Part shown: positions 1-10,803 of the stretch, one piece after another
Layout: every line of letters starts with the position of its first letter
Position numbering within the stretch: position 1 is the first letter of the stretch
Assembly (NCBI GenBank): GCA_019137255.1
Contig: WPDH01000033.1
Coordinates: 124,001-188,000, forward strand
Source of the DNA: Corinectria fuckeliana
Taxonomy: Eukaryota; Ascomycota; Sordariomycetes; Hypocreales; Nectriaceae
DNA: 64,000 bases
Reading direction: 5' to 3'
Notes under the pieces: model-generated
Seen by the model: the letters and a program-made list of their open reading frames with translations, nothing else
What the model was told of the DNA's origin: nothing
Database searches by the model: none
Position numbers and translations under genes: made by a program

Positions 1-195
1 ATTACCTGCAGTCATGGTGAACGCAGCCGACTTGAAAAAGTGAGGCGAACGAGCTTACTTCAAGGCAAATGACCAACCCCGCACACAGCTACTTAGGATC
101 CTGTGCCTCTTTCAGGCTCCAGCTGTTTTACCTAACACCTCACCTTTTTCATCACAGGGAACCTTAGAGACCTGGCTTGATTCACACCATCAACA

Positions 196-3126
196 ATGTC
201 CATTGCAAGGCTTCAGGCGTCACTGGCCCAAGCCACGAACGAGGTCACCGTGGCCGCCGCAAATGTCAATTTCGACTTTTGTCTCGTCAAGTACGAGGCT
301 CCGAAAGAGTATCTGCCTATTGGAGAACTTCTCTCGACGACCAGAAAGCAAGATGCAGAGCACGGGAAGAGCCATGTGACAGCACGTCGCATGGCAGCTC
401 TTTTTGATGGAATTTGCCCGGATACTCCTAGTCTGATCAAAGCCTATGGAGAGAGAGTCTCGGAGATTTCGAAGAAAGCAACTGACCAGGAGTCCAACAA
501 CTATTCGGCATCCATGTTTGGGTCTTATGCCGGCGTTGATGCAACATCGATTTGGGCAGCGGCTACATCTTCACATAGCACAACAAGCGGCGCTATCCAT
601 CTTCATTTGCTGGCATGCTTATTGGCATTAATGTTTGATGCGGCAGAGGCAATTTCAATCTGGGTCGAGCTCGTCGAAGAACGCAGGAAGGCAGTAGCAG
701 TGAGCTGGGAGCGAGACGAAGCAATACCGTTTTCCATGGCGGCAGCCGCTGTGCAGCAGGGCATTTCGAGAAAACAGTTGGCGGAATGGGATTCCAGCGC
801 TCGCGCATGGCTTCAAACCGCCGACTCCATCATGATGAACAAACAAACACAGCTGCGCCTCATTTTAAAAAACGTCAACCTGACGATGGGATCGGAAACA
901 AAGGTCTACCTCAGTGTCATCACCGCATGGAAGAAAGCCTTGACAACAATGGAACGGCTCGTGTCTGGTGTCCCGCAGGAAGTCCAAGATGGGTCAGCGA
1001 TACTGGGCCTTGCTGCGTGGCACATCTATCCAGACATCAGTGTCTTTGGCAGCCGCAACGTGGAGGTCTACATGAACGACCCCCTTGTTGCTCCAGGAGG
1101 TATTCTCTCTCTCGGCTGCTCGCCTTCCGCTACCACTCCTCGCAGCGGCGTCTCTTGGTCTCTGTCGCTTGCTCAGCTAAAATACTACGGCCAGCCCGTG
1201 AGGAGACAAGGGACTTTCAAGCCAGATCCCTCGCGTATCACCTTCTCGCAGCTGTTGCTAGTCACGCTCGGTTGCATCCTGTCTCAGTGGAACGTCCCTA
1301 CATGCCGCACTGAGACTGAAGAGGCCATCAAGATCATTAGCTTGCTATCGCGGAACACTGTACGAAGCATCTCACTCAGCACGGGGAATCGCTTGCAACT
1401 ACCGACAAACTTTGACGAAAGAGTGGAAGGGCTGCAACTACTATCTGAGGCTGCCCAAGAATACTTCAATGACGAAGACGGGTCACTGACTTTTATCAAT
1501 CTTGGGAGGAATCGAACGTCGTTTCTTCCTCGTCGAACGTATATTCAGGAGACAGCACAAAACTTCATTCGACCATTCCTGAACCTGGACAAAGTCGAAG
1601 TTCTACTGCAGTCTATGCGAGATGCAGATGGCCGCATCGAACTTCTGCGACGTATGGCTACGAGAACCAACGGCCTCGAGGACCGCAAGTGCATCATCCA
1701 ATACACCGATCAAATGTACAGGGACGGAGATATTGTCAACTATGCCACCGTTCTTCCTCGTTATCGGGAAACAAGGAACAGTCTACGGCCTGCTCCAACA
1801 AAGCGCACTGTTTCCCACCATAGTCGATGGATGCATCCTGATTTCATGGACGTGAAAGTGCCTGGAGAAGCTCTTGAAGAAAATAGAGGCTACTCGACCT
1901 ATGCGCCGACCCCACCACCCAGGCTCTACTGCACACACAGGCCGAAACAGGACGAGGCATCAGTCCTGAAATTCTGGTATGGAGACTGGAACATCGCTGC
2001 GATATATGTCTACTCTGAAGAGGCTCAATCTCCTCCATACCCAAAGATCACAAAGCAGGATCTATTATGGTGCCTCGAGCATGACCTCCTATCGCCTGAG
2101 AATGTCTTGCGCCAGGTTGACGACAGCATTATGAAGACTTTAGAGTGCCTTGCCGTGGTCAATAAGAATGCTTTTCGGACAATCCCAGGGCCTGTAATAC
2201 AGGTTCAGTCTTTGGAAAAGCCATTGATCGACGCTCATTTCATGAGAGAGTTTGATGACCGTGGCCGCCTTATTGGGACCAGACAGCAGGCATCTCCAAT
2301 CTGCAGGCCAATTTCTATTCTGTCTTACTTAGTAGCTGGTCAGAATATCGTGTCTTCCAAGATACCAGGCAACGTTGTTGGGGTATCAATCGGCAACTCC
2401 ATATTCGTTCCCGAGCAGGTGAGTAGACTGACATAAAAGAAAAATAATCTAGGTCTCGCTGACTAGATCCAAAAGCTGCTATGTGATCCCTTGGCCGTTA
2501 TCAATAGGAACTCATTCACTCGAATACTGGGAAATATTGGCAAGCCAGGTTTCATCATGTTCTTCTCAGTCGAAAGCCCCACGGTGTCTCCCCAAGACAA
2601 CATCTTCTGGAGAGTCTCCAACCCTGAGAGATTTGACGGAACAGCAGCAGATCTTTTCCAAAACACCTCCATGCACCTATCGTTCACGAATTGGGAGCGA
2701 CCAATAGAGGATTTCAGTTCCAGGGGCAATCAAGATATACAGCTGGCTCTAATGGAGTCCGTTGTGTCCATTCGGGAACGGGGAAAGTGGATCGGCGATG
2801 TTGATGTAGTCTCGGCCCTCAAGAGCCCGATGATATACCAATTGCCGCCACAGGAGCTCTGCACCCATTCAAAGTCGGAGCCACCCGACATTGACATGAA
2901 ATCTATCGAGTGCTGGGATGAGCTTCGGGAGCTCCATGCTGGGAATGTCGTTGTCCGGGCAAATGGGAACTGGCTGGCTCGTCTGGCGACGACTGCATAC
3001 CTGGCTCAATATGCAGAGAGACGTCAGTGTAATGTAAGGAGAATTACCTTGTGTCCTTCTTCTGTTTGTTGGAAGTGTATGAAGAGCTATGTTGAGGAGT
3101 TTCCTGCCAATATCTACATCTACTGA
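196..3126 (+). CDS. Large fungal protein of unknown function, two exons
   Basis: Exons 196-2418 and 2467-3126 join in phase across a 48-bp GT..AG intron and give 960 residues. I recognise the type as a long uncharacterised protein common in accessory regions of ascomycete genomes, but no catalytic domain is visible. It starts at MSIARLQASL, the first ATG before a long open frame. A mostly helical N-terminal half (roughly residues 60-260) precedes a conserved-looking centre with the segment GGILSLGCSP near residue 305. The C-terminus ends in a cysteine cluster, CPSSVCWKC, which could bind metal or form disulfides. There is no signal peptide and no clear membrane helix. The closest neighbour is an SDR on the opposite strand, and nothing links them. 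That it is a real gene is fairly sure; its function is open. Confidence 0.75.
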
Positions 3127-3437
3127 ATGGCTGTAGGCTTAGGATCAGCCAGAGGGCTTGGATACCCTCCACAAGTCGGCTAGATTGTCTGGCTATAGCT
3201 ACGGGATCTGGTTAGAAATCAGACGCCAATTCGATGTTTTGTGTTGCATGAATAATCGATAATCCCTGCAGTTACTGACAGAACCATGAAGGGCGTTATC
3301 AACGAGATCGTATTGCTGAGTTCTTCAAAGTCCTTAGGCCTGAGGAGGTGCTCGCGTAACTGTAAAGCACATCCCAAGGCAATACGCCCTAGTTGCAGGC
3401 CTTCAACTGATACTTCCTACTGCTATCCTACTTCTCC
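3127..3437. other. Intergenic, tail-to-tail
   Basis: Short spacer between the stop of the 960-residue gene and the stop of the SDR on the other strand. I see no ORF, repeat or RNA gene in it; it should hold the two 3' ends. Confidence 0.6.
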
Positions 3438-4349
3438 CTAGAGAATAATCCCACCACCATCCACAACAATGTCAGTTCCGTTGATGTATGTCCCTGCCGT
3501 GCTCGCCAGAAGCACAACTACTCCAGTCAACTCAGAAGGGCTACCCATTCTCCCACTGGGGTTGCGAGCTGCCCAAATCCTACGATGTTCCGCAATCCCG
3601 TCTCCCTCGTTCAGAATCGTGTCCATATAGCCCGGGCTGATGCTGTTCGTGCGAATACCATAACGTGCCCACTCAGCAGCCAGACAGTTCTTGAGAGTCA
3701 GCAACGCAGCCTTGCTCACATTGTAGGCTGCTTGTGGCTGGGGAAAGTTGACGCGATGGGCGGAAATGGACGCAGTGAAGGTGATTGAACCGCCCGTGGT
3801 TTGTCGGACCATCTGGCGGGCAGCAGCTTGGGCACAGATGAAAGATCCGGTGGTGTTGACATCGATGACTTTCCGCCACTGGGACACTGGCATCTCCAGG
3901 GTATCCACACAGCCAACCACGCCGACAAAGCATACGAGGCCGTCGACAGACCCCAGAACTCTCGCAGTCTCCTCGACTGCTTCTGACACGGCCTGCTCAT
4001 CTGTGACGTCCACCTGGAGGGCTTGTATCTTGGCTTGTGGGAATATTGAACACATAGCATCGATCTCCTTTTGAGATCGCGCCGGGTCTACGTCGAAAAT
4101 CATCAATCCGTTGAGACCATGCTCGAGCAAGGCATGGCAGGATGCCAGGCCTAGGTCTCCAGCACCGCCAGTGATAATTGTGTTTCCTCGGACAGTGAAG
4201 CGATCTTTGGCCCTGGTGGCGGGATCATTCGCAGAACTTGTCCCCGGTGGTGGTGTCATTGATGAGGCAGAGCCGTCACTAAGGATCATCGAGGGAACTG
4301 CTCTGGCAGTCAGGGCCGCGCGGTCTGGTAGTTCGGCAGAAGGCGACAT
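3438..4349 (-). CDS. Short-chain dehydrogenase/reductase (SDR)
   Basis: An intronless 303-residue classical SDR. After a Ser/Pro-rich N-terminal extension of about 50 residues comes the Rossmann dinucleotide motif TGGAGDLG (TGxxxGxG). The acidic residue ending the second strand (FDVDP) hints at NAD(H) rather than NADP(H). The catalytic set is a serine in the SITFTAS strand and YNVSK (YxxxK), followed by the usual SPGYMDT loop and a C-terminal DGGG. SDRs of this shape in fungi act on polyols and ketoses such as arabinitol, xylulose and sorbose, or on secondary-metabolite ketones; the substrate cannot be read from the sequence. Core length (about 255) is normal and the frame is unbroken, so I take it as functional. 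Confidence 0.85.
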   Translation of the reverse strand: MSPSAELPDRAALTARAVPSMILSDGSASSMTPPPGTSSANDPATRAKDRFTVRGNTIITGGAGDLGLASCHALLEHGLNGLMIFDVDPARSQKEIDAMCSIFPQAKIQALQVDVTDEQAVSEAVEETARVLGSVDGLVCFVGVVGCVDTLEMPVSQWRKVIDVNTTGSFICAQAAARQMVRQTTGGSITFTASISAHRVNFPQPQAAYNVSKAALLTLKNCLAAEWARYGIRTNSISPGYMDTILNEGDGIAEHRRIWAARNPSGRMGSPSELTGVVVLLASTAGTYINGTDIVVDGGGIIL

Positions 4350-4681
4350 GATGGCGACGAAGGTTTGCGAAGAGGGCGCAAGACAAGATGGCTGTGATGA
4401 GATGGAATGCAGAGCCTGTGTCTTGGACGGGCGCGTACTTAATCGACTGATGTTATTTTAACTACAGCATCCGCACGCCGATGATAGGATTAAAGGTTAA
4501 GTAAAGTCGGGTCAAGGCAGCAGCGACGTCAACTTGCGAGCATCCACAATATTGTCGGAGCACAGTCGTCCGACGTTGTATTTAGTTTATCTGGGGGGTT
4601 ACACAGACCCTCAGCTGCCTACTAAAGATACGACGAGGCACCGAGGGTGGTTCAAGGGTTTCCTGTGTAACTGGGAACTGA
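4350..4681. other. Intergenic spacer
   Basis: Contains the SDR promoter (reading leftward) and the start of the decayed kinase frame. No other feature seen. Confidence 0.5.
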
Positions 4682-5329
4682 CAAGAAGAGCAGGATATCC
4701 AAATAAAAGCAGCAGAGAACTCTTCCATCTCCCGGATAGTCATAACTTTCTCGGGTCCTCCAGAATCAGGGAAGTCAACCATCGCATCCGAGGTTGTACG
4801 CCGTTTTGATGCCCATACCGATCGCCTTGCTGCGGTAGCCCTCCCGATGGATGGCTTTCACTACTCCCGAGCCCACCTTGACACGTTGCCTAATCGCAAA
4901 GAGGCATATTCCCGACGGGGCATTCACTGGACTTTCGACGCCGAAGGAGTCTCAGACCCTACACGCCTTGTGAAGCGGTGGTTCAGAAGTCTTCATGGCG
5001 CCGAGCTTCGATCACGAAGCCAAGCACCCGGTGGCAGACACTCTCTACATATATCTAGAGATAAAGGTTGTCATCATCGAAGGAAATTGGTTACTTCTTG
5101 ATCAGAACCCTTGGCACCAGATTTCTAGCTACATGGATGACACTTGGTTTGTCAATGTGGGCCTTCCCTGGCACTACAGCGCGTCGCAGCTCGACATGAC
5201 AAGCTGGGGATTGGACCGAGCTGGGAAGAGGCCATGGCTAGAGCTAATAGAAACGATATCAGGAACGGAGAGGAGGTGCATCGAAGATCGATTAGACCAA
5301 ATGTCATGGTTGGCAGTTTTGGGAATTAG
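4682..5329 (+). pseudogene. Decayed uridine-kinase/phosphoribulokinase-like P-loop kinase
   Basis: Pieces of one fungal P-loop kinase lie in order but in shifting frames. Frame 2 carries a Walker A motif (GPPESGKST, near 4755-4785), then DAHTDRLAAVALPMDGFHY and a TLPNRKEAYSRRG segment. Near 4990 the frame jumps by one base and continues as APSFDHEAKHPVAD and VVIIEGNWLLLD. Near 5160 it jumps back, giving VAARHDKLGIGPSWEEAMAR and RRSIRPNVMV. In the nucleoside/pantothenate-kinase-like family these segments follow one another in a single frame. There is also no ATG before the Walker A segment after the stop at 4679. Two compensating frameshifts and a lost start make this a pseudogene; sequencing error is the only alternative. 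The putative role was ATP-dependent phosphorylation of a small hydroxyl substrate. Confidence 0.75.
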
Positions 5330-6190
5330 AAGAGACGAAACCACAAAAGAATTCAAGAATATAACGAGCTGGTGATTGTGCCAGTAGCCTTCAAACCCAA
5401 TCGCTATCATATCGAGGGAGATGAGGCTGGGTGCAAATTGAAGGGTGTTGCATGCGTTGTACTTGAGTTAGTACTTTCCTACTGTTGATCCAGAGACCCC
5501 TTGAACCTTGGTGAATTGTCCCCTTTCTTTATTTTAGTTAAACACTTTTCTCTGTTCACCAACACTCCGCTTTAGGTCATATGTGATAATGGCAGGGTAA
5601 ATTACCCCTGTGTTCTCATCGGATATTCTACGCCTGAATCAAGAACTCGCCTTCGCCGTATACACGGGGACCTCGCCAAACCCTTCGGATAACTTAGAGG
5701 CGCAAAAGCTGTCACCTCAGCCTACGAGCTGTTACGTTGGTCCTTCTCAAACCACGCCGCGTCGATGGCAGGGGTTTTCGGAAAACAACATTCCGACATA
5801 GATCCTTTATTAGTCCCGTCTAGCCTAGTCTAGCGCTTCGGCAAACATGCCGTCTCGGTGCACGGCCGTCTATGATGCGTTGAGTACCCTGTTTCATCGT
5901 CTAGGATCTTGCACATGACTTGGTTCCGTCAGTGGCATACGCTGCATTACCCCATGGGGATCGTGTCAGGCACCGGATGGGCTAGCGCACTAGCCACAGC
6001 CAGCGTCCGAATAAGAATGTTTGCAAGATCACTACTAATGTCTCCAGGGCATAGACTATATATATATATTTCTCACGGCAGCTATACTCCCTTTCATATT
6101 CATTGACCCAGGACATCTTCATTTGGCGCTTTACCTTTGTCTGAATCCACGACTCGATCATTAAACCACCCACCACCCACCTGGATAATC
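5330..6190. other. Intergenic, no gene seen
   Basis: Holds only short ORFs with no recognisable protein. A short TA run (tatatatatat) sits near 6058-6068. Confidence 0.5.
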
Positions 6191-6877
6191 ATGGGAGGGC
6201 TTGGTGGTGTTTCTCCCGCGGGAGACGTTGACATCTCATGTGGGGAGGCAGGTACGGGGAAACAACATCACAGCCCTCAAGTGACAATCTCAAACAGCGT
6301 GTAGACCACAAGGGCCGCCTTACATCTTCTTTCCAAAATGTTTCGCCAGAATAGGCGGTGTCCTGTCAGTGGAGTATTGGTAGTGAACAACTTTGTATGC
6401 GCTCTCTCTCCACAAGTATGCAAATCAGTGGTCTCTTAACCTTTCTCCTAGGCAAAGCTATTCCCTCTCTTGGCCAGCGACAGTACACTGCAGGGATGGA
6501 TGATGGCTGTTTCTACTCTGGGCGTCATGTTTGGAGCGCTTGCCAACGGGCTCATTGCTGACCGATTTTGCAGACGGTGGTCTATTCTCCTGGCAAACGT
6601 TCTATTGATCATCGGCCCCAAATGTTGCATGCCATTGAATTCGGGACCTTTTACCTTTTCTTCGGTGCATTCCATCGCTTTTTATATAGTCCACCGTTGC
6701 TCTTCTACAGGAATTTCTTTTTTTTTTGGTGTTTTAGTCGCCTTCTTCGTGCCGGAGACCAAGGGAGTCAAAATTGAAGAAATGGACAAGTGCTTTGTTG
6801 GTAACCAAGGCCTTGAGGATTGGCAACGAATTGCTGACATTCAGGTCCAACTTAGAATAGTAAGTGGCGCCCAATAA
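6191..6877 (+). pseudogene. MFS sugar-transporter remnant with internal deletion
   Basis: The stretch 6470-6877 reads as two ends of a sugar-porter MFS protein fused together. LQGWMMAVSTLGVMFGALANG and the following GLIADRFCRR match the second helix and the loop with the D-R-x-x-R-R type motif. Within about 40 residues it jumps to FFFGVLVAFFVPETKGVKIEEMD, which is the twelfth helix plus the PETKG signature. Eight or nine helices are missing. Upstream, 6191-6303 gives a short ORF ending in a stop and no intact helix 1. A full family member has about 500 residues. It cannot be a working transporter. Confidence 0.7.
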
Positions 6878-7313
6878 CCACTACTGTCAGCCTAATATAT
6901 AAATTCCAGTCTCCCTTCTCCTTAGCCAGTGTATAGAGCCAGAAGCCCCTCTCTGGTGTTTATGGTTAGAGCCTGTCCAGATGTCTGGGTTGTTTCCTTG
7001 ATGCAACCCTGAGCTACAGTGGTGTACGATAACCTAAGACTTCATCCCCCGCAGTTAGCATCCACCTCCTCACCCAAAAGATAAGGTTGATCCACATCGG
7101 CCTGCTGTGCTCCGAGCCAGCTAGCCCCCGCACTACTCTTGCTTGACATCCATCATCTAGACTAGTTACGAAGTAGTCGGCTAGGCGCCCAAGTCAGAGC
7201 TGACATGAGACACGGCCCTAAACAGACGTTTCTGCATACGTCTCTCGTCTGTGTTGGGATCCTGCAGATGCACAGATGAGAAGTTGTCGTTCCGTTAGTG
7301 GTCCAGGGCCAGA
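6878..7313. other. Intergenic; promoter of the regulator at 7314
   Basis: No coding potential seen. It lies directly upstream of a Zn2Cys6 gene, so promoter and 5' UTR are expected here; I see no clear TATA box. Confidence 0.45.
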
Positions 7314-9558
7314 ATGGGTCCATCTAGGCGGTCTCGGTCGCCAACGCAGTCCCGGGCTTGTCTCAACTGCCAGAAACGAAAGAGCCGGTGCTTGCTCAGC
7401 CGGACTGGCGGTGGGCCATGCTCATACTGTTCTCGGACAGGGAAGACGTGTAGCTTCGTCAATCCCCCGGACCGAACACCCCTGACAAGGAGAAATCTGG
7501 ATGCAGCCGAGCTTCGATGCGCTCGCCTACAATCGCTCCTGCAGTTTCTACACCCCCGGCTCAACATCGACGCAGCTATTGCGAACCTCGAGGCCGACGG
7601 CCAGGGCAATATCGCACCTGTCGATTTGGAGGATGCCCAGACTCAGATTGCCGGAGAAAATGAACTGCCGGCTCATGAGTTCGAGTGGCATGAGACGCCA
7701 TTGCCACTAGACTCTGGGCCTCCCACGGGATATTTGAGAATCAAGGACGGCATGGCAACTCTGTCGACCCTCGACCCTGGATACCTAGGTAAAGAACCTC
7801 CTGAATAAAACCCTCATCCTTCGAAGACGTCATCGAGTCGATGCTAACACGTATTTATTGTAGGTAGCAGCTCAGGCTCAAATCTGCTTCAAGAAATCGC
7901 CTCCATGCTTCCCGAGCTAGCTACACCTAACATATCTAGTGAACACCACCATCATTCGCCGGGAGCATGTCAGTCAAATAGAGCACCCGAAAGTCTTCTC
8001 AACCCGCCAGGACTCGCCTCTTCCGCTATCATAGGACACCTGATCGATGCCTACTTTCTATTCTATAACATTTCGTACCCAATCCTGCACGAGAGGACCT
8101 TCCGGGAGAAGGTTGCCAGTCGACAGCAGAGAAGATGCAAGTCCTCTTGGAATGTCATCTACTTCATGGTTCTAGCATTCGGTCACTGGATATCTACCAC
8201 GGATGCCCATCATGAACAATCAAGCTACTACTCGGCTGCGCGATCCTATCTCTCAATCCAGATGCTCGAGTCGGGCACAGTCGAAACTGTCCAGGCATTT
8301 CTGTTGATGGGCAACTATCTACAGAAGATCGATCGGCCCAATACTGGTTACAACTTTATAGGTATTGCTTACAAAATGGCTTTGGGGCTTGGGTTGCACC
8401 GGGAAAGCTCTGGCGTCGAGGATAATATTGGCCACGAACGACGGCGACAGCTATTTTGGACCGTATACTGCTTTGACAGTGGGTTCAATATCACGACCGG
8501 TCGACCACCTAACGTGTCAGAGGGTGTTGTTGATACCCAAATCCCAAGAAACATACAGGACAAGGTAAGTCTACTTCCACATTGCTACGTTCAGCTCGTT
8601 AATGAAAACCAAGGATCTTGCTCTCTTCCTGCCCGTCCCAGCGGAGGTAGATTGCCCCACCACCTTGTCCGCCATTATCGCACAGGCACAGCTAGCAAGG
8701 CTTGCCAACGTTTTGTATCACGACTTCTTGTTAGCTAAGACGGCGAACGCAAAACTCGAGTACCAAGTCGCTGAGGCAACAGAACGCAACTTGATAGCTT
8801 GGCGGCACACCCTGCCTGGCTACTTCACATCTACAGACGTCCCAACATGGTTCTTGGGTCCTCGGGCTGTCGTACTCTGGAAGGAGCAGAACCTGCGTAT
8901 TATTCTATGGCGAGGAAGTACACGCTATCATAGCTTTCTTCCCAGTAAAATAGATGCAGAAAAACGCTGCCTTGAAGTCGCAATGCAGAGCATCCACGAC
9001 ATTGCAACATTCTGCAGCGCCTGCGACAGTATTTTACACCTAGGCATTGCTTGGTACGCAACATATTTTCTGTTCCAGGCCGCTTTGGTGCTTGAGGCGA
9101 GTTACCTCGACAAGGATAACCAGCAACGGTCTGACGACGAGACCACCATCTGGCAGGCGGTGGTTTCTGAAGCTCACGATTGCTTGGTCATACTCGCTCG
9201 TAAAAGCAAATCAGCGAGTCGCTGCTTAGAGGTTCTGGATCTCATCCACAGAAGGACCCGAGCGGGAGATATGGTAGAAATACAGCCAGCCACGACACCG
9301 CCTGACCGAGTATTAAGTGTGTATCAACAACAGTCAGTCATCGACGAAAGTGCTGAAGCTGCAACATTAGCCGGTGGATCTGGGAGCGAAGCCATCGCTA
9401 TTGCAGTAAACGAATCCGGTTCGTGCGATGATGCCTCCGACTTAACCGTGCGTATGATCCTCGATCAAACGCCTTGGGGCTATCTCGATAACACACCGAT
9501 GGATACCATGTTCAATGATTGGATTTATCCCCAAATCGAATTGCAGAACGGGACTTAG
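7314..9558 (+). CDS. Zn2Cys6 transcription factor, three exons
   Basis: Exons 7314-7788, 7864-8564 and 8614-9558 join in phase to 706 residues. The DNA-binding domain lies at residues 15-43: RACLNCQKRKSRC followed by CSYC and a sixth cysteine, giving the C-x2-C-x6-C ... C-x2-C-x6-C spacing of GAL4-type proteins. From about residue 225 a fungal-specific regulatory domain begins (YPILHERTF, then YNFIGIAYKMALGLGLHRES and RRRQLFWTVYCFD). These proteins are nuclear and usually bind CGG triplets. The neighbour tail-to-tail is an SDR (9699-10803), a frequent but not diagnostic pairing. The target is unknown. The start was chosen because ATG 7314 is the first in frame before the zinc cluster. Confidence 0.88.
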
Positions 9559-9698
9559 TAGTATTGAGCATAACAGAGTCACTCACTAGGTCCGTCATTC
9601 ATTGTAAGCTTATTTAGTACTGCCACAAGGGTCTTTTATCCGTATGGTCCTATCTTTTTGTTGATTTTGTCCTTGTTCATTGCGGAGGCTATTTAGTT

Positions 9699-10803
9699 CT
9701 ACGGCAAAACATACCCACCATCGATGAGCACATCGCTTCCCGTCATGTACGTAGACGCATCGCTGGCAAGATAAAGGTAAAGTCCCTTGATCTCCTTTAC
9801 ATGGCCTTGCCTTCCAAGGACGGCCATTCGATAGGCCTCGTTAAGTGCCTGCGGGCCTGCACCCATTTTGGTGTCGAAGAAGCCAGGCGACACAATATTG
9901 ACCCGGGCAAACTCTCGCCATTCACGGGCCAACGATTTTCCAAAATGTGTGACAAAGGCCTTGCTCGCGTTGTAGACAGGCTGATCAACCGGGACATTGA
10001 CGATGTGTGCGCTCATGCTTGACGTGATGATTAGGTTTCCCTTGCCTTGGCGTTGAAAGACTTCGCCGGCATACTTTGCACAATAAACAATTCCGTTGAC
10101 TAAGGATGCAATGTATTAGCCTGCACCAGCGACACAATGTTTGAAAGGTAAGCAACTGACCGTTCACGGACATTTGCTTCTCAAACTCGGGAAGAGTCTG
10201 CTCCAAGATGGGCTTTGAGATGGCCATTCCTCGTGAAAGGTTAGCTTCGTTTCCTTGTTGTGCTTCGAATACTCTCTCACCAGCATTCGCCACGAACACG
10301 TCTATTCTTCCAAAGTCGTTGACAACTTCGGCGATGGTGTTTTGGACCTGTTCAGGGTTTGAGACTTTTGAGTGCGCTGTTTAGTCTCACTTTCGATCTC
10401 GTAGGAGTTAACGACCTACCGTCAACCTTGTAGGCGCCCGTCTTAACGCCGTGGTCCTTCCCAATTCCCTGAGCCTTTTGAACGGCAGCATCGTTTCTTG
10501 CGCCCGGCATCAGATTAATTGTGATAAAAAGTCTTAACGGCTGACTTACGAGTTGTACCACAATGCGACCTGGGCGTTTGCTTCGGCCATGGCCTCGGCA
10601 ACAGCAAGACCTAGCCCATCAGCAGCACCAGTCACAACAACGACCTTTCCAGCCAAGTTGAACTGCTCGAGGACATTGGACGGCGTGTCGGGAAAGGGCC
10701 GAGGAAACCCGTCTCGGATTTTGGTGCAGTCATCTGAGTTCATAGACATTCCGGCGGTGCTTATTGCTTTGATGGGTGCTGTTTCCTTGGTTGAACAAGC
10801 CAC
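9699..10803 (-). CDS. SDR of the mannitol/arabinitol dehydrogenase type, four exons
   Basis: On the minus strand, exons 10803-10550, 10496-10420, 10376-10161 and 10099-9699 join in phase to 315 residues. After an N-terminal extension of about 50 residues come VVVTGAADGLG (cofactor loop), DVFVANAGE (NAG motif), the ITSSMSAH strand with the catalytic serine, YNASK (YxxxK) and SPGFFDT. The C-terminus YMTGSDVLIDGGY is shared with the NADP-mannitol dehydrogenase at 59583-60444, so this is a diverged relative with a longer N-terminus. The intron at 10377-10419 is only 43 bp but has good borders. The substrate is probably a polyol or ketose, inferred from similarity only. Confidence 0.85.
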
